Origin: Pseudonocardia xinjiangensis
Lineage (GTDB): Bacteria > Actinomycetota > Actinomycetes > Mycobacteriales > Pseudonocardiaceae
Assembly (NCBI RefSeq): GCF_012911925.1
Contig: NZ_JAAXKY010000066.1
Span: 1 to 37,968, forward strand
DNA length: 37,968 nucleotides
Direction of reading: 5' to 3'
Of this stretch, positions 36,388 through 37,968 are shown piece by piece (position 1 is the stretch's first letter; the number at the start of each line of letters is the position of its first letter). A program made the translations under genes and the position numbers. Below the pieces are notes generated by a model. It had not been told where the DNA came from and did not search any database. It saw only the letters and a list, made by a program, of their open reading frames with translations.

Positions 36388-37280
36388 TGTCCGTTCGACG
36401 ATCCGTTCCCGCAGCGGACGGCGTGGCTCTGAACGTCGAGATCGACGGTCCGGCCGACGCGCCGGTCACCGTCGTGCTCGCCCACGGCTGGACGCTCGAC
36501 CTGCGCATCTGGGGGCCGGTCGCCCGGTCGCTCGCCGACGGCCCGGCCCCCGCCCGCGTGGTGCGCTACGACCACCGGGGGCACGGGGGCTCGGCCGCCG
36601 TGGATCCGGCGACGATGACCATCGAGCAGCTCGCCGACGACCTCGCCGAGGTGATCGCCGCGACCGCACCGCACGGCCCGCTGGTGCTCGGCGGCCACTC
36701 GATGGGTGGCATGACGCTGATGGCGCTGGCCGAGAGGCACCCGGACGCCCTCGACCGGACGGCCGGTGTCGCGCTCGTGTCCACGGCCAGCGGCGGGCTC
36801 GGCGACGGCATGCTCGGCCTGTCCCCGCGCACGGCGCCGCTGGCGCGCCGGTTCGAGGAGCGGGTGTACGGGTCACGCCGGTGGTCCACCCGGTCCCGCA
36901 TCGGCCGTCCGCGGCTCCTCGCGCCCGCGCTGAACTGGCTGCTGCTGGGCCGGGATGCCGACCCCGAGGCACAGCGGATCACCGCCGAGATGGTCTGCTC
37001 CTGCCACCCGCTCACCGTGTCCGGCTTCCGTCCCACCCTGAACGCCCACGAGCGGGACGCCGCCCTCGAGGCGTTCGCATCGATCCCGACCGCGGTGCTC
37101 GTGGGATCGCGGGACCGGTTGACGCCGGTGGCCGCCACGCGGCGCATCGGAGCGGCGCTGCCGTTGGCCGAGACGACCATCTACCCGGGTGCGGGGCACA
37201 TGCTGCCGCTCGAGCGGGCGGTGGGAGTGGGCGGCCGGATCAGCGCGTTGGTGGCGGGCGCGGTACTGGCCGACCGCTGA
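36387..37280 (+). CDS. Alpha/beta-fold hydrolase
   Basis: A 297-aa serine hydrolase. The oxyanion region VVLAHGWTLDLRIW, RYDHRGHGGS, the nucleophile elbow GGHSMGGM and the C-terminal His in YPGAGHMLPLE are seen; the acid is probably the Asp in VGSRDRLTP. The cap region (about 135-210) has Arg-rich helices and CSCHP. An esterase, lactonase or epoxide-type role would suit the operon, but nothing in the sequence decides. The ATG at 36387 shares its A with the diiron gene stop. It is the last gene of the operon. Confidence 0.88.
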   Translation: MSVRRSVPAADGVALNVEIDGPADAPVTVVLAHGWTLDLRIWGPVARSLADGPAPARVVRYDHRGHGGSAAVDPATMTIEQLADDLAEVIAATAPHGPLVLGGHSMGGMTLMALAERHPDALDRTAGVALVSTASGGLGDGMLGLSPRTAPLARRFEERVYGSRRWSTRSRIGRPRLLAPALNWLLLGRDADPEAQRITAEMVCSCHPLTVSGFRPTLNAHERDAALEAFASIPTAVLVGSRDRLTPVAATRRIGAALPLAETTIYPGAGHMLPLERAVGVGGRISALVAGAVLADR

Positions 37281-37359
37281 GCGGCTGCGCCTCCCGTTCG
37301 CCGTGGGCGGAAGGTTTCGCCCGGCGTGAAGAAGCCACTGACGACGGACCTGCCGCCGT

Positions 37360-37365
37360 TAGCGT
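37360..37365 (+). promoter_or_regulatory. -10 box of the clpP gene
   Basis: TAGCGT ends 7 nt before the ATG at 37373, with no ribosome site. A leaderless start is likely. Confidence 0.4.
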
Positions 37366-37372
37366 CCGCGCC

Positions 37373-37933
37373 ATGACCACGCCGAACGGAGCAGTAACCC
37401 TTGACGACTCGGTGTTCGACCGGCTGCTGCGGGAGCGGATCGTGCTGCTGCGCGGGGAGATCGACGACGCCGTCGCCACCCGGGTCGTCGCGCAGCTCCT
37501 GCTGCTCGCCGCGGAGGACCCGGCCGCCGACATCACGCTCTACATCAACTCACCCGGCGGCTCGGTGTTCGCCGGGCTGGCCGTCTACGACACGATGCAC
37601 GCCATCGAACCGGACGTGTCCACTGTGGCCACGGGGATGGCCGCGTCGATGGGGCAGCTCCTGCTCACCGCCGGCGCGCCCGGCAAGCGGTTCGCCCTGC
37701 CGCACGCCGACGTGATGATGCACCAGCCGTCGGGCGGCGCCGGTGGGCCCGAGTCGGACATCGTGATCCGCGCCGGGATGCTGAGCGCGCTGAAGCGCCG
37801 GATGGCCGAGCTCACCGCCGAGCACTCCGGCCAGCCGTTCGAGAGGGTCGTGGCCGACTTCGACCGCGACAGGTGGTTCACCGCCCGGGAGGCGGCGGAC
37901 TACGGACTGATCGACCGCGTGATCAGCCGATAG
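37373..37933 (+). CDS. clpP: Stand-alone ClpP-type serine protease
   Basis: A 186-aa ClpP subunit. The catalytic triad is intact: Ser92 in GMAASMG, His117 in MMHQPSGG and Asp162 in the DFDRDRWF segment. LYINSPGGSVFAGLAVYDTM (57-76) and AADYGLIDRVI are typical. Somewhat short, with an abbreviated N-terminal loop. It is not next to clpX or a second clpP, whereas the essential actinobacterial ClpP1-ClpP2 pair is usually beside clpX. It is thus probably a third, accessory ClpP. The ATG at 37373 has a TAGCGT box 7 nt before it. The open frame extends upstream but that part mirrors the hydrolase gene. Confidence 0.87.
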   Translation: MTTPNGAVTLDDSVFDRLLRERIVLLRGEIDDAVATRVVAQLLLLAAEDPAADITLYINSPGGSVFAGLAVYDTMHAIEPDVSTVATGMAASMGQLLLTAGAPGKRFALPHADVMMHQPSGGAGGPESDIVIRAGMLSALKRRMAELTAEHSGQPFERVVADFDRDRWFTAREAADYGLIDRVISR

Positions 37934-37968
37934 CGCCGGGGCGACTCGCGGGGCGGGAACGGGCGACT

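Noticed and set aside
1..37968. tRNA, rRNA, CRISPR arrays, insertion sequences and prophage genes
   Set aside because: No T-arm-like GGTTCGAATCC segments, no regularly spaced repeats, no transposase, integrase or phage structural motifs were found on reading both strands by eye.

Overview
The window is high-GC actinobacterial DNA (roughly 70% G+C or more by eye), with many GTG starts, AGGAGG ribosome sites and a strong codon-position GC bias. Gene content and order suggest Pseudonocardiaceae (Pseudonocardia-like): parts follow the mycobacterial order around mrp/lpqY-sugABC/corA and around rhlE/DUF3107, mixed with ethylmalonyl-CoA pathway enzymes of the streptomycete type. The genus is an inference. 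I see no rRNA, tRNA, CRISPR array, transposase, prophage or replication origin.

Layout. 1-3.6 kb: a GntR/FCD regulator, a small cupin, a class III aminotransferase with a palindromic operator in front, and an MBL-fold hydrolase. 3.6-7.1 kb: mrp, a MarR regulator, a DUF1003 membrane protein and a soluble MgtE_N/CBS/PRC protein. 7.1-10.5 kb: a PhzF-like isomerase, a malyl-CoA/methylmalyl-CoA lyase homologue and an acyl-CoA dehydrogenase. 10.6-15.8 kb: a stress-type membrane protein and the lpqY-sugA-sugB-sugC trehalose-type ABC importer. 15.8-23.7 kb: variable material lying between sugC and corA, with a decayed catalase remnant, a PiT phosphate permease containing TTA codons, a ParB-like protein, a methyltransferase, an EamA exporter behind a structured leader, an acyl-CoA ligase and a Rieske protein. 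23.8-29 kb: corA, a MaoC hydratase, a Nudix hydrolase, small membrane proteins, a PHP phosphoesterase and a RecB-like nuclease. 29-33.5 kb: a beta-propeller protein, a DEAD-box helicase, a ferritin-like protein and DUF3107. 33.5-37.3 kb: DUF4873 and TetR genes divergent from an SDR - AurF-type diiron oxygenase - alpha/beta hydrolase operon. 37.4 kb: a stand-alone ClpP.

How the genes work together. The lyase, the acyl-CoA dehydrogenase and, 15 kb away, the MaoC hydratase look like the last three steps of the ethylmalonyl-CoA pathway (methylsuccinyl-CoA to mesaconyl-CoA to beta-methylmalyl-CoA to glyoxylate plus propionyl-CoA). MgtE_N/CBS, DUF1003 and CorA point to Mg2+ homeostasis. The 34.6-37.3 kb operon, under a divergent TetR with a compound operator, looks like a small oxidative pathway for an unknown lipophilic substrate.

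The most unusual signals are regulatory. A 13-codon upstream ORF ending in Pro-Pro-Pro-Arg-Ser precedes the EamA gene and shares a strand with two mutually exclusive helices that could enclose a four-helix RNA. A double-stem palindromic element occurs twice, 33 kb apart and in opposite orientation. A symmetric -10 box appears to drive two leaderless genes in opposite directions. About ten genes have TANNNT boxes 5-8 nt before their start codon.
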